Shown: positions 29,561-39,231 of the stretch, in pieces
How positions within the stretch are numbered: position 1 is the stretch's first letter
Layout of the letters: each line of letters starts with the position of its first letter
From: Microcaldota archaeon
Lineage (GTDB): Archaea > Micrarchaeota > Micrarchaeia > Micrarchaeales > CABMGC01
Assembly (NCBI GenBank): GCA_021850625.1
Contig: JAJZLJ010000002.1
Location: 20,338-84,337 of the forward strand
Length of the DNA: 64,000 nucleotides
Reading direction: 5' to 3'
Notes under the pieces: generated by a model
Database searches by the model: none
What the model was told of the DNA's origin: nothing
The model's input: the letters and a program-made list of their open reading frames with translations, nothing else
Position numbers and translations under genes: made by a program

Positions 29561-31767
29561 TAAGTTCCTGGATTAGGAGTCCATTGTAATTGGTAAGAGT
29601 TGCCAATAGTACTTCCAGGAGGTAGAATATCAACACAATTACCAAATGGTTCTCCAAAACGCATAAGAGAGTAATAAAAATCACTTCCCGTAGCGGATAT
29701 TGAACTACCACTATTACAATCAAGACCAGTATCAGTATATATGGCACCATCGTATGGTGGAACAGAAGGAGTTTGAACTTGTGTTGCATACTGGGTGTTA
29801 GTCCAATAACCAAAACAATTTCCACTATTAATATCTTGTATTGTAGTACCTACCTCGTAATAACCAATATAGACTTCTATTGGTGCACCAGAAGGTGAAA
29901 TTTGACCAGTATTATAATTACAAGTCCACCCCATTGGAATCCATGCCTCCATATAATTATAAGCACTGCCCCATTGTGCAGTTTCAGTTATGTCGTTTTT
30001 GATATCTTTTAAAGGAAAGTATGGAGCATCAGAACCACTATAACCACCGTTTGAACTTGTCCAACTATTAAATTGAAATAGAAGAGGAGTTCCCCAAGAA
30101 ATACCACCAGTAATTTGAGCATAAGGATCCTGATTTAAAGTATTGTTATAGCCACAACCAACAAACCAGTTATTGCTTGTTGCTATATTTGAATAGCCAG
30201 TAGGAAAAGGAAACCCTGCTTCACTATAAGACGCTGGATTGCTTATTAATGTAAAACTCAAGGTATTAGCTGGTAGTCCATCACCTGTAGCAACAGATAA
30301 ACCAACTTGATAAACAAATTGTGGCGACCATACAGTATTAGAGCCATATGGAATTGTTTGTATATAAGTGCTAGTTCCACAACCTGTGCTTGGACCATTT
30401 GGTGCTGGTCCAGATATATCATAGTAAGTAACAGTAGGATCAGCTCGTATATAATATGCAGTAGCAAGAGTGTTTACAGGATATTGTGAACTTGGTATTG
30501 TGATAGAGGTAAGTGAACTTGATGTTGATAATGGACCCGCAACATTTGGCGTACTACTAAAACCCCATCCTTCGAATATGAATGGTGTTCCAGAACCAAT
30601 ATTACAAGTAGGCTGTGCAATTATAGTTTCAGGGAGAAGATCTTGCGCGGACGGTGCAAAATCATAGAAAGGATTTGGTGGTAGCGTTCCTGAACCGATA
30701 GTTACACACTGTGCAACTTCTTGTGAGTATGTTGCTGCATAACCACCACCTAATGGGGCATAATTATTGAAGTTTGTATAAGTTCCAGAATCAGCTGCTG
30801 GTTGTGCATACGCACCGGCACCAACCCACGAATCACCATTAGGAGGACTACCTCCACCTCCACCGCCTGTCACAGTTGATGGAGGAGTTGAGGAAGATGA
30901 GGAGGAACTTGAAGATGAAGAAGAGGATGATGTTGAGGAAGAAGATGAGGATGATATTGAAGATGAAGATGAACTTGAAGAGGAGGAAGATGAGGATGAT
31001 ATTGAAGATGAAGATGAACTTGAAGAGGAGGAAGATGAGGATGAACTTGAAGAGGAAGAAGATGAGGATGATGATGAAGATGAAGATGAACTTGAAGAGG
31101 AGGAAGATGAGGATGAGGATGAACTTGAAGAGGAAGAAGATGAGGATGATGAAGGTGAAGTACCGCCACCAGGATTAGAGATTATTGGTGTTCCACCACC
31201 TACCGGTATTTTTATTATGTTATTTTGAAGCAAAACATTAACTGGATATGCATAACTTACTGAAGATCCTGCAGTTGAAAGTTTTGTTGCTGCTATTTTA
31301 TTATTGCAATTTGAAGCAAAGCATTCAGTATAATTAAAAAAGAATTGCGGCTCAAGTTGTGCGCCGTATGAAGGAGTGAAACCAGGGATTGTTGCTGTGC
31401 AGGTTACAGCAGTACCACTAGGAACATTGGAAGGAATACATGAGCCAGGAGCATAACTAGATGATGGTAAAAGTTTTATCCAGAATGGAAAAGGAGATTG
31501 TTGAAAATAGATTTCTTTGCCTAAAAGGTTTGTAAATTCCAAAAGTACTGTCGTACCTAATGAATTAGTACTAACTATAAGTTGATAGCATTGAAAGTTT
31601 TCTGATATATAACAATAAGAAGGGCTGTATGATGTATTAGAAGAATGAAAGAAAATAAAAAAGAAGATTATTACTGCTAACGCCAAAATTATTAATGCCC
31701 AGGCATAAGAACTAAGGTATTCTGTTGCTGATTGTAATTTCATTACTCCTCTTTTAGCCAAATCCAT
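29560..31767 (-). CDS. Class III signal pilin-like protein with poly-Ser stalk and large C-terminal ectodomain
   Basis: MKLQSATEYLSSYAWALIILALAVIIFFFIFF; ~90-residue Ser tract; Cys-containing ectodomain. Confidence 0.8.
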   Translation of the reverse strand: MDLAKRGVMKLQSATEYLSSYAWALIILALAVIIFFFIFFHSSNTSYSPSYCYISENFQCYQLIVSTNSLGTTVLLEFTNLLGKEIYFQQSPFPFWIKLLPSSSYAPGSCIPSNVPSGTAVTCTATIPGFTPSYGAQLEPQFFFNYTECFASNCNNKIAATKLSTAGSSVSYAYPVNVLLQNNIIKIPVGGGTPIISNPGGGTSPSSSSSSSSSSSSSSSSSSSSSSSSSSSSSSSSSSSSSSSSSSSSSSSSSSISSSSSSSSSSSSSSISSSSSSSTSSSSSSSSSSSSSSTPPSTVTGGGGGGSPPNGDSWVGAGAYAQPAADSGTYTNFNNYAPLGGGYAATYSQEVAQCVTIGSGTLPPNPFYDFAPSAQDLLPETIIAQPTCNIGSGTPFIFEGWGFSSTPNVAGPLSTSSSLTSITIPSSQYPVNTLATAYYIRADPTVTYYDISGPAPNGPSTGCGTSTYIQTIPYGSNTVWSPQFVYQVGLSVATGDGLPANTLSFTLISNPASYSEAGFPFPTGYSNIATSNNWFVGCGYNNTLNQDPYAQITGGISWGTPLLFQFNSWTSSNGGYSGSDAPYFPLKDIKNDITETAQWGSAYNYMEAWIPMGWTCNYNTGQISPSGAPIEVYIGYYEVGTTIQDINSGNCFGYWTNTQYATQVQTPSVPPYDGAIYTDTGLDCNSGSSISATGSDFYYSLMRFGEPFGNCVDILPPGSTIGNSYQLQWTPNPGT
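30888..31160. repeat. Tandem DNA repeat, 45-bp-like unit, encoding the poly-Ser stalk
   Basis: Repeated gatgatattgaagatgaagatgaacttgaagaggaggaagatgag and variants. Confidence 0.85.
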
Positions 31768-31842
31768 AGAAATATATTAAATAATAGACTTTAAATACCT
31801 ATATGCTTTGTTTAAATAGTATATATCAATAATGTGAGATAA

Positions 31843-33834
31843 ATGTTTGTACTTGGACTACTTTTTTACATTATAAGTATTATATTTGGTCTTGCGATTG
31901 TTTCCCTTTTTCTTGATGACATTATTAAAGAAAATGTTATAAAATACGCCTTTGCCATACCGGTTGGTTTTACCATGGCAACATTTTTAGTTTTAATTAT
32001 GGATGCAATGTTTAAAGGATTTAATAACATATTTGTTATTTATGCATCTTTGATAATGATTTTAACATCAACAATTATTTTAATAAAAAATAAAAATATT
32101 AAAATGTTTAAAAAAGAACTGCTTCTAAAACAAATTAAAAAAGAAAAACTTTTTTATGGTATACTTTTTGTATTAATAATAGCATTAATAATTCTACAGA
32201 TATTTGGAGTGCATAACAGTAGCAATGGTATAGTTGGCGGGGATAATTATGGTACCGATTTCTTATTTCATATAAGTATAGGAAATTCAGTTATATACAC
32301 AGGTTGGCCACCAAAATTATTATATGCAAATTACGCAACAAATGTCTTTCCATTTATTTCTGATTTTTATATGTCTATTCTTATTTTTAATGGAATTCAG
32401 CCTGTTTACGCGTTGTATTTGATTAATTTTTTGTTATATTTTTCATTAGTTACATCGACAGTTTATTTTATAATACTTATAACTAAACATAAAAAAGCTG
32501 CTATTTTTGCATTTATATTATTTCTTTTTTGTAGCGTTGGATTGAACATGTTTTTAATATATATATTTAGAATAAATCTGCCATTTTTTTCATATTCACA
32601 AATACAAAGCATGAATAATAATCTATTTGGAATTGTAACATATCAACTTATGAATTTTGCTGAACCTCTAGAGAATAATTTTGCTCCACAGCATGATTAT
32701 GTTCTTGGTTTTCCGTTAGTTATGATTGTTCTATCGATTTTATATATAAATATTTTTGAAAATAAGAAAAAAAATATTATTAATGGCATTGATAAATCTA
32801 TTCTTCTTGCAGCAATAATAACTGGATTGATGCCATTAACACATCCGTTTTCTTTGATTTTTATCTTTATTTTTGGAATAGTTGCAATGTTTTACTCATT
32901 ATTGAGAAAGGATAAAGTAAATACATTTATGAAAATTTGGCTCCCGTTTGGTATAATATCATTAGGTATAGCAGCTCCACAACTGTTTTTTATCCATTCT
33001 GGAGATATAACACAGGGATTTTTAGGCTCTGTTTTAGGACTTCCATTTTGGAGTAGTACATCAATCATAAATGCAATATTATTGCATGGCTTATTTTGGC
33101 TTGAAACTATAGGGCCTTTACTTGTCGTAGGAATTATTGGACTTTATTTTTTCAGAAAAAAAATTGTAGTTTTTATACCAGTAATTATAGCATTCATTAT
33201 AGTTAATATCATAAGATTTTCGCCTAGTTTTGGAGATTCTAATAAGATAGTTATTTACTTTTTACTCTTTATGAGTATTTCTGCTACTGAATTGTTTTAC
33301 TTAATGTGGAAAAGGGGAATATTATTTAAAATAGTAGTAATTGTTATTTTTATAATAATAATAGGCGGAGGAGTGCTTGGCGAGTATTATGATATTTTTG
33401 TAGGTTCATATCCAATAGCATCTAATGTTGAGATCTCTGCAACAACGTGGATAATAAACAATACACAAGTAGGAAATACCTTTGTAGATAGTTGTTATAA
33501 TACAGTCTTTGGAATTACTTCATCTTTAGCTGGAAGAAGAACACTGATGGAATTTGAAGGGTATATTGGTTTGGTTGGAATAGAGAATTATAATGTTCAA
33601 GAAATAGATCAGCAAACTCAAAATTTTATGATGAACCCCACATGTGATTTTGTAAATGAATACAATATAAGTTATGTTGCTTTAGAGAACCTTAACACTT
33701 TTTCAAGTACATGGTGTGATACTGTCAATTACACTAAATTTTCAAATTCTCAGAGTTTTCAGCTTTATAAAGGATTTAACGAAAGCTCCCTTTCTAACAA
33801 TATACTTATTTACAAACCCATATGCAATAAATAA
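31843..33834 (+). CDS. Polytopic membrane protein, possible GT-C-like glycosyltransferase
   Basis: Many TM segments; GGDNYGTDFLFHISIGNSVIYTGWPPKLLY loop; C-terminal soluble domain. Confidence 0.5.
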   Translation: MFVLGLLFYIISIIFGLAIVSLFLDDIIKENVIKYAFAIPVGFTMATFLVLIMDAMFKGFNNIFVIYASLIMILTSTIILIKNKNIKMFKKELLLKQIKKEKLFYGILFVLIIALIILQIFGVHNSSNGIVGGDNYGTDFLFHISIGNSVIYTGWPPKLLYANYATNVFPFISDFYMSILIFNGIQPVYALYLINFLLYFSLVTSTVYFIILITKHKKAAIFAFILFLFCSVGLNMFLIYIFRINLPFFSYSQIQSMNNNLFGIVTYQLMNFAEPLENNFAPQHDYVLGFPLVMIVLSILYINIFENKKKNIINGIDKSILLAAIITGLMPLTHPFSLIFIFIFGIVAMFYSLLRKDKVNTFMKIWLPFGIISLGIAAPQLFFIHSGDITQGFLGSVLGLPFWSSTSIINAILLHGLFWLETIGPLLVVGIIGLYFFRKKIVVFIPVIIAFIIVNIIRFSPSFGDSNKIVIYFLLFMSISATELFYLMWKRGILFKIVVIVIFIIIIGGGVLGEYYDIFVGSYPIASNVEISATTWIINNTQVGNTFVDSCYNTVFGITSSLAGRRTLMEFEGYIGLVGIENYNVQEIDQQTQNFMMNPTCDFVNEYNISYVALENLNTFSSTWCDTVNYTKFSNSQSFQLYKGFNESSLSNNILIYKPICNK

Positions 33835-33989
33835 TAGCTATGCTTGAAGTTTAAAATACTTGATAGTATATAAATCTTTTACCGATAAAGAATATACGTT
33901 TTAGAGCTTTGTAAATAATACAATATTTTATATCAAGGAGGATAGCAAAACTTATTAATGTAAAAATTAAAAGATAAGTAGGTAATAGC

Positions 33990-34664
33990 ATGGTTACATT
34001 AATGAAATTTCCAATAGAATCTAAAAGTTCCAAAAACTCCACGAATATTAGCGAAAGCCTACCAAGCATAGATCTTAGTTCAAAAGAGGAGATCTGGTCG
34101 CTAGTAACGCGGGGAATATCTATTAGAAATGTCTTTTTTAAATCAATACAAAAAGAAACATATAACGATTTTTCACGTTTATTTGGGGATGTTGTTAGAG
34201 ATAGAGGTTCTTACAAACATACTGCTAGAACGGAAAGATCTGTATTAGTACGTTATGATTCTAAATCATTAGTAGGAGAGTTCATACAGTTAATTAAAAT
34301 GCACGAAGTCGTACCTACTAATATTGCAAGACCTATAGCTATTACAACATGGGGCTCAAATGTTGTTGGATATTTTGTAGAGTATATAGATGGAAAGCCG
34401 CTTGAACATTTCGAATTTGGCTTTATAAAAACAGTTGTACTTAACACAATCATACCAATGATAAATAAGATGAATAGTAATGGTGTTGGTCATGGTGATA
34501 TAACTCTTGGTGACAGTACTAGAGAAGGTAACATTAAGGTAGCATCTAATGGGGAGATAAAAGTATTTGATCCTCTACCATCTTACAAAGATATTGATGA
34601 TAAATTTAGAATAGAGGCAGATCAGAGTAGCATAACAAAACTTTTAAGAATTTATAATAAATAA
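33990..34664 (+). CDS. Protein kinase-like (Bud32/RIO-like) protein
   Basis: GVGHGDITLGDSTREGNIKVASNGEIKVFDPLP resembles HGD...N...DP kinase catalytic/metal-binding segments. Confidence 0.55.
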   Translation: MVTLMKFPIESKSSKNSTNISESLPSIDLSSKEEIWSLVTRGISIRNVFFKSIQKETYNDFSRLFGDVVRDRGSYKHTARTERSVLVRYDSKSLVGEFIQLIKMHEVVPTNIARPIAITTWGSNVVGYFVEYIDGKPLEHFEFGFIKTVVLNTIIPMINKMNSNGVGHGDITLGDSTREGNIKVASNGEIKVFDPLPSYKDIDDKFRIEADQSSITKLLRIYNK

Positions 34665-34692
34665 ATTTTATTTACAAATTTCTAATTAAATA

Positions 34693-34765
34693 TAGCCCCT
34701 ATCGGATTCGAACCGATGTTCGTGGGTCCAAAGCCCACTGTCCTTGGCCACTAGACGAAGGGGCT
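34693..34765 (-). tRNA. tRNA-Gln (TTG)
   Basis: Reverse complement AGCCCCT...GTGGG-CTTTGGA-CCCAC...ATCGG-TTCGAAT-CCGAT-AGGGGCT. Confidence 0.94.
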
Positions 34766-34799
34766 GCGATAAATATTTGTTATACGCATATAAATATCT

Positions 34800-36272
34800 T
34801 TAGTAAGATCTTGCAAAGTAAACAATAATATCGGTATCTTTTTTACAGTATATACATTTGCCTTTTTTCTTTTCATCAAAAGGTATTGCACGTGTTGTTG
34901 CAGTGGTTTCAGATTTAATCTTCTCTTCACACTCAATAGTTCCGCACCATGACACCTTTACAAATCCTTTTAAGACATTTTCTTTAAATTGTTCATAATT
35001 ATTTGCAGTGTATATTTTTTCCTTCATTATTGCTTTATTCCTAGTTAAAATATTTTTCTGTATTATTTTTAAGGTTTTTATTACAGTAGGTACTGTAATT
35101 TCTAATTTTACCGTATTTTTTTCTCCAGTATCTCTTCTTACTACTATTATACTATCGTTCTTTAAATCTCTAGGACCTATTTCTATTCTGATAGGAATAC
35201 CTTTTAATTCCCAATAGTTAAATTTGTACCCTGGAGACCTTCCTTCTCTATTATCTAACTTTACAGAAATATGCTTTTTTGAAAGTTTTTTTGCAAGTTC
35301 AGAAGCTGCTTGCAATATTATAACTTTATCTTCATCTGAATAAAAAATAGGAACTATTACAACCTGTATTGGAGCAATCATCGGAGGCAGTATCAAACCT
35401 TTATCATCACTATCTAACATAACAATTGCACCTAAAAGTCTAGTCGATATTCCCCAAGATGTAGTATGCACATTTTGAGATTTTCCTTCTTTGTCAAGAT
35501 AGCTTACATCAAAATGCTTTGAGAAATTTTCCCCCAGATAATGAGAAGTTCCTGCTTGAAGTGCTTTTCCATCAGGCATTATGCTTTCTATTGTAGTTGT
35601 ATATACCGCACCAGAAAACTTCTCTGATTCAGATTTCATACCAGTTATTACAGGTATTGATAAATATTTTTCAGATAATTCTTTATAAAAATTAAGAGCT
35701 AGATAAACTTCTTTTTCAGCTTCTTCTTTTGTTGCATGTGCGGTATGCCCTTCTTGCCAAAGAAACTCGCTCGATCTTAAAAATGGGCGCGTTGCTTTTA
35801 TCTCTGCCCTGGCAACATTACACCATTGATTAAGCAATAAAGGCAAATCTCTCCAACTTCTTATCCATTTTGACATAAAATGATAAACCATTGTCTCTGA
35901 AGTTGGTCTTACTGCAAAACGTTCACCTATATCTCTATCACCACTTTTTGTAATCCAGAAAAGTTCAGGAGCAAAACCTTTCATATGTTCAGATTCCTTA
36001 AGAAAAAAGCTTTCCGGAATAAACATTGGAAAATAGGCATTTTCATGATTTGTAGATTTTATCATTTCATTGAATATGGACTGTATTTTCTCCCATATGG
36101 CATAACCATATGGCATTATTGCAACAGTTCCTTGTACAGGACCATAATCTGCTAGTTCTGCTTTTCTTACGAGCTGCGTGTACCATTCAGAAAGATTCTC
36201 GCTTTTTTTTACTGTTATTCCTTTATCATCTTCAGTATTTTTTTTGTCAATCAGATAAACACCAATAGTCAA
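34800..36272 (-). CDS. proS: Prolyl-tRNA synthetase (archaeal/eukaryal type)
   Basis: VQGTVAIMPYGYAIWEKIQSIF...RPTSETMVYHFMSKWIRSWRDLPLLLNQW...LQAGTSHYLGENFSKHF. Confidence 0.95.
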   Translation of the reverse strand: MTIGVYLIDKKNTEDDKGITVKKSENLSEWYTQLVRKAELADYGPVQGTVAIMPYGYAIWEKIQSIFNEMIKSTNHENAYFPMFIPESFFLKESEHMKGFAPELFWITKSGDRDIGERFAVRPTSETMVYHFMSKWIRSWRDLPLLLNQWCNVARAEIKATRPFLRSSEFLWQEGHTAHATKEEAEKEVYLALNFYKELSEKYLSIPVITGMKSESEKFSGAVYTTTIESIMPDGKALQAGTSHYLGENFSKHFDVSYLDKEGKSQNVHTTSWGISTRLLGAIVMLDSDDKGLILPPMIAPIQVVIVPIFYSDEDKVIILQAASELAKKLSKKHISVKLDNREGRSPGYKFNYWELKGIPIRIEIGPRDLKNDSIIVVRRDTGEKNTVKLEITVPTVIKTLKIIQKNILTRNKAIMKEKIYTANNYEQFKENVLKGFVKVSWCGTIECEEKIKSETTATTRAIPFDEKKKGKCIYCKKDTDIIVYFARSY

Positions 36273-36314
36273 TTTATTTTAATAATATAATTATATGAAT
36301 TTAATGCAATAACT

Positions 36315-36905
36315 TTATAAACCTAGCTTTGAAAGTTCTATGTCAAGAGTTCTTCTGTCTTTAAAATGTATTCCATTTATTCCTGCTTTAATAGCAGAAT
36401 TAACATTTTCTTCTCTATCATCTATAAAAATAATCTCTTTTGAAGGCAGCTTAAGTTCTTTTATTACCTTTTTGTATATTTTAATGTCGGGTTTTCTTAG
36501 TTTAATGTAGCAGGAAGCAAATTTAAAATCAAAAAGATCCATATTCATAATTTTTATAGTATATAGATATCTAGAAATGTCAACGTTAGATAGATAACCG
36601 GTTATATACTCCTTATGTAAAGTAGTTATAAGTTCTATTACATCATAATTAAACATTACAGTTTCTTTATAAAACTCAAGCCATCTGATTCTGTTTTGTT
36701 TCATTCCTAGTTTTATTGCTGTGTTTTTTTCAAATTGTTGAAGTGTTATTTTGCCTTTTTCAAAATCAGGCAGAGTTACATCTTCTATTACATGACGTAT
36801 AGTTTTTAATGATAAACCGCCTTCTTTTGAAAGATATTTATAATAAGGTGTATTATTAAAATTTATAACAACACCGCCTAAATCAAATATAATAGCTTTA
36901 ATCAT
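36315..36905 (-). CDS. HAD-superfamily hydrolase
   Basis: MIKAIIFDLGGVVINF...RKPDIKIYKKVIKEL...IIFIDDREENVNSAIKAGI. Confidence 0.85.
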   Translation of the reverse strand: MIKAIIFDLGGVVINFNNTPYYKYLSKEGGLSLKTIRHVIEDVTLPDFEKGKITLQQFEKNTAIKLGMKQNRIRWLEFYKETVMFNYDVIELITTLHKEYITGYLSNVDISRYLYTIKIMNMDLFDFKFASCYIKLRKPDIKIYKKVIKELKLPSKEIIFIDDREENVNSAIKAGINGIHFKDRRTLDIELSKLGL

Positions 36906-36971
36906 ATTACCGATACTCTGCATAAACAAAGCAATATTAATATCTTTGGATGAAAAGATATAAGAGTAAGA

Positions 36972-37109
36972 GGGGTTGTTGCGTAATCTGGCAGCGCGGC
37001 AGGCTCCAGATGTTTAATAATCTTTGAGCCTTATGGCAGTGATGAAGATCTGGAAGTTTGAAAAATATGAAGTAACCTGCATGTCCGGGTTCAAATCCCG
37101 GCAACCCCA
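36972..37109 (+). tRNA. tRNA-Trp (CCA) with ~65-nt intron in the anticodon loop
   Basis: GGGGTTG/CAACCCC acceptor; D arm; GCAGG-CTCCAG|intron|A-CCTGC; CCGGG-TTCAAAT-CCCGG; anticodon CCA at 37006-37008. Confidence 0.93.
37010..37074 (+). ncRNA. tRNA-Trp intron with box C/D guide elements (predicted Cm34 guide)
   Basis: Box C GTGATGA 37039-37045; D'-like TTGA 37058-37061; guide ATCTGGA 37048-37054 complementary to TCCAGAT 37005-37011; D+5 base (G37053) pairs with C34 (37006). Confidence 0.7.
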
Positions 37110-37151
37110 AACAAATTTAAATAATGAAGTAATTATATTTAATAGAGAATT

Positions 37152-37937
37152 ATGATAGATTCTACAGTAATTAAGAAAAAAATGATAGTTTGTGATCTTG
37201 ATGGAACGCTTACAGAAAGTAAACTGGGCGTAACACGAGAAATGTCAGAAAACATTAAAAAATTAGTAAAGTACCTGCCTTTAGCGGTTATTGGAGGTGG
37301 AACGTATAAACAATTTACTGAGCAGTTTGCAGCAGGAATAGGAACTGAAGAAAAAACCTTAAGCAGAATATATCTTTTTCCCACCTGCGCAACAAGATTT
37401 TATAAATATTCAGTAAATACGTGGAAAGAAATTTATGCTGAAACGCTTACTGAAGAAGAGAAGAAAAAAATAGTAAATGCAATAAATACAGCATTAAATA
37501 TGACAAACATAAAACCTACACAATTATTTGGAGATATTATAGAAGATAGAGGAACACAAATAACTTATTCTGGACTTGGACAAAAAGCGCCTATAGAACT
37601 TAAAATAGTATGGGATAAAACTCTTGAAAAAAGACAAAAAATCAAGAGAATATTAGAAACGTTAATACCGGAGTTTGAGATAACAATAGGAGGAACTACT
37701 TCAATAGATATAACAAGAAAGGGAATAGATAAAGCTTACGGAATAAGAAAAATTTGTGAGTATTTTAATTATGAGATAAAAGATCTTTTATTTTTTGGCG
37801 ATGCTATTTTTGAGGGAGGCAACGATTATCCAGTTAAGAGTATTGGTGTAGACTCTATAAAGGTAGAAAATTACAAAGAAACAATGGCATACTTTAATAA
37901 AATAATAGAAATATTTGAAAAAAAAGCGAAAACATAA
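37152..37937 (+). CDS. Eukaryotic PMM-like HAD-IIB phosphomannomutase
   Basis: MIVCDLDGTLTESK...LPLAVIGGGTYKQF...RGTQITYSGLGQKAP...IDITRKGIDKAYGIR...DLLFFGDAIFEGGNDYPV. Confidence 0.8.
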   Translation: MIDSTVIKKKMIVCDLDGTLTESKLGVTREMSENIKKLVKYLPLAVIGGGTYKQFTEQFAAGIGTEEKTLSRIYLFPTCATRFYKYSVNTWKEIYAETLTEEEKKKIVNAINTALNMTNIKPTQLFGDIIEDRGTQITYSGLGQKAPIELKIVWDKTLEKRQKIKRILETLIPEFEITIGGTTSIDITRKGIDKAYGIRKICEYFNYEIKDLLFFGDAIFEGGNDYPVKSIGVDSIKVENYKETMAYFNKIIEIFEKKAKT

Positions 37938-37950
37938 TGTTATTTTTATT

Positions 37951-38535
37951 TTACAGAGCTAATTTAGGAACAATTTTTTTTACTATGTTATTGAATATTT
38001 CATTAATTTTAGGTTTATAGAAACTTATTATGTAATAAAGAATTATGCTTAATGCAATTCCAGCAATTACATCAGTAAAGTAATGTAGTCCTAGATACAC
38101 TCTGCCAAATAACTCAAGTACTAGCCAAATAAAGTATAATATTCTAAGATATTTGTATGGCTTTAAGAAAAATATTAAACCAGTAAGAACAGATGCATGA
38201 TTACTTGGAAAGGAGAATGTATTTTCACATCCAAGGTTATTTATCCATGATAATTCAGATACATTGCATGGCCTTGGTTCCATTGTTAGCATCTTTATAA
38301 TATCAGATACTATAAAAAAAACTACTCCTGCAATAATAAATGTGTATACATTCTTATCCTTTTTAAGATATAAGTATATTGCAAGTAAAGGTATTACAAT
38401 TAAAAATGAAGAAGAAAGAGTAGAAAAAAGCGTATTTAGAAATGGACTTGATATAGATTTTACAAATTGAAATGCCCAGATGTTTATGTTTATATTATAA
38501 GGTGCAAAAAATGATGCAAATGAGAAAATATCCAT
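37951..38535 (-). CDS. PAP2-superfamily membrane phosphatase
   Basis: EPRPCN...SFPSNHASVLTG...RVYLGLHYFTDVIAG. Confidence 0.88.
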   Translation of the reverse strand: MDIFSFASFFAPYNININIWAFQFVKSISSPFLNTLFSTLSSSFLIVIPLLAIYLYLKKDKNVYTFIIAGVVFFIVSDIIKMLTMEPRPCNVSELSWINNLGCENTFSFPSNHASVLTGLIFFLKPYKYLRILYFIWLVLELFGRVYLGLHYFTDVIAGIALSIILYYIISFYKPKINEIFNNIVKKIVPKLAL

Positions 38536-38580
38536 AGTATCGTTTCTTTAGTTTTATATATAAATATTAATATTATTACA

Positions 38581-39231
38581 TTATTTGTTTCTGGATCTTA
38601 ATTTTTTATTTGAAACCTTAGATTTAAAACTGCGCTTTCTTTTATTATTGTACGTTTTTAGTTTATTCCCAAACTTTGGTTTTTTAACCTTTTTAATTAC
38701 GAGATAAAGTATAATTATCAAGATTATTATTGCAAGTACAATTAATATTTGGTATAGTATTGGCAAACCTATTGGTTTTAATGCAGTTACTCCAACTATC
38801 TTTGCAACTCCTTGTTGTAAAATAGCTCCACTACCTGAAATTGTAGTATTTGATAGTTCTATTGCTTGTAATATTCCGCTCCAATGCATCCCAGGTTTAT
38901 TCTTATTTGATGGCATAAATACAGTAACGTTTAAGGTTAACTGACCTCCTGGAGGAATTGTTCCATTCATTTGTGAAATAGAAAATGTAGGAGTAGTTGA
39001 GTTAGGTATGGTATTTAATGTAGGCAATATTATTTTAAAATTTAAAGATTGAGCACCTCCGTTTATTAATGTGAAGGGTAGTGAAGCACTGCCACCTATG
39101 CTTGCATTAAAATTTAACTGTCCAGCAACTTCCCCGAATTGAGCATAATTAAGATTAATAAAAAGAAAAGAAAAAATAAGAAAAAAACTAATTAAATGAA
39201 TACGATTAAAGTTCATATTACCATTTAACAA
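38581..39231 (-). CDS. Exported membrane-anchored surface protein
   Basis: Signal TM, beta-rich exterior, C-terminal TM plus Lys/Arg-rich tail; overlaps the upstream gene. Confidence 0.55.
   Translation of the reverse strand: MLNGNMNFNRIHLISFFLIFSFLFINLNYAQFGEVAGQLNFNASIGGSASLPFTLINGGAQSLNFKIILPTLNTIPNSTTPTFSISQMNGTIPPGGQLTLNVTVFMPSNKNKPGMHWSGILQAIELSNTTISGSGAILQQGVAKIVGVTALKPIGLPILYQILIVLAIIILIIILYLVIKKVKKPKFGNKLKTYNNKRKRSFKSKVSNKKLRSRNK

Noticed and set aside
30888-31160. CRISPR or satellite array
   Set aside because: Contiguous low-complexity repeat inside a coding region, no spacers
30876-31178. Plus-strand Met/Lys/Arg-rich ORF and minus-strand His/Pro/Leu ORF (30870-31169)
   Set aside because: Frame shadows of the 45-bp repeat that encodes the poly-Ser stalk of 29560-31767
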